Shown here: positions 5,620-5,671 of the stretch, in pieces | Layout: each line of letters begins with the position of its first letter | How positions within the stretch are numbered: the stretch's first letter is position 1 | Assembly: GCA_964399475.1 (NCBI GenBank) | Contig: CAYNRB010000208.1 | Span: forward strand, 1-5,671 | Direction: 5' to 3' | From: QPIN01 sp964399475 | GTDB lineage: Bacteria; Pseudomonadota; Gammaproteobacteria; Methylococcales; Methylomonadaceae | DNA length: 5,671 nt | The notes under the pieces: model-generated | What the model saw: the letters and a program-made list of their open reading frames with translations, nothing else | Database searches by the model: none | Told to the model about the DNA's origin: nothing | Position numbers and translations under genes: made by a program

Positions 5620-5671
5620 GTGATTTTCAAGCTAGTTGTCGCCAAAAGTTGTAAATTTATTGCAGTTTTTT
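5620..5671. other. Unidentified AT-rich sequence abutting the HlyD remnant, possible insertion-sequence end
   Basis: From GGTGATTTTCAAG (starting at 5619-5620) to the window edge there is no HlyD-like coding. The minus-strand frame reads KNCNKFTTFGDN and then a stop, which fits no adaptor protein. A sharp loss of homology inside a gene is what a transposon or recombination junction looks like. With only 52 bases visible, the other end and any transposase cannot be seen, and I do not recognise the terminal sequence. Confidence 0.35.

Overview
The window looks like a piece of a Gram-negative (Pseudomonadota, beta- or gamma-like) chromosome. It carries an exported periplasmic binding protein without a lipobox, a secretin fragment, a lipoprotein with an LTGC lipobox, an HlyD-type periplasmic adaptor fragment and an IS66-family transposase. 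The genus cannot be named from the sequence. I found no wholly new system. The window holds one intact, recognisable iron-import operon set between decayed mobile and secretion genes, plus a probable small inverted-repeat element that has not been matched to any known family.

Left part (1-1397), debris. Bases 1-318 are the 3' end of an IS66-family element. Its transposase is frameshifted by an exact 8-bp tandem duplication, and it appears to end at an IS66-like tip at 318. Directly after the tip, the reading frame of a secretin (outer-membrane pore of type II secretion or related systems) begins mid-domain, so the insertion probably cut off its 5' part. The same frame continues into a C-terminal region resembling the DUF3438/TIGR03749 proteins of integrating conjugative elements. 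It overlaps a small lipoprotein gene by 14 nt; that gene seems to be broken by a one-base frameshift near 1272.

Middle spacer (1398-1656), no gene. It contains a candidate miniature element of about 199 bp (1421-1619) with 16-bp ends matching at 15 positions. Inside it are an internal hairpin and a series of CTTGCT(AT) repeats spaced 21, 24 and 21 bp. Only 37 nt separate this element from the start codon of the iron operon, so the operon promoter probably lies inside the element or further upstream.

Iron operon (1657-5369). It has three tightly packed genes: a periplasmic Fe(III)-binding protein (FbpA/FutA type), a fused two-domain permease with 12 predicted membrane segments (FbpB type), and an ATPase with an FbpC-type C-terminal domain. 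Together they form a complete ABC importer: the binding protein delivers ferric iron to the permease, and the ATPase drives transport into the cytoplasm. All key motifs are intact.

Right part (5370-5671). A short convergent spacer has A/T-rich inverted repeats that may act as terminator. It is followed on the minus strand by the last ~55 codons of an HlyD-family type I secretion adaptor. Homology stops abruptly at about 5619, where a non-coding sequence of unknown origin (possibly the end of another insertion sequence) takes over and runs to the window edge.
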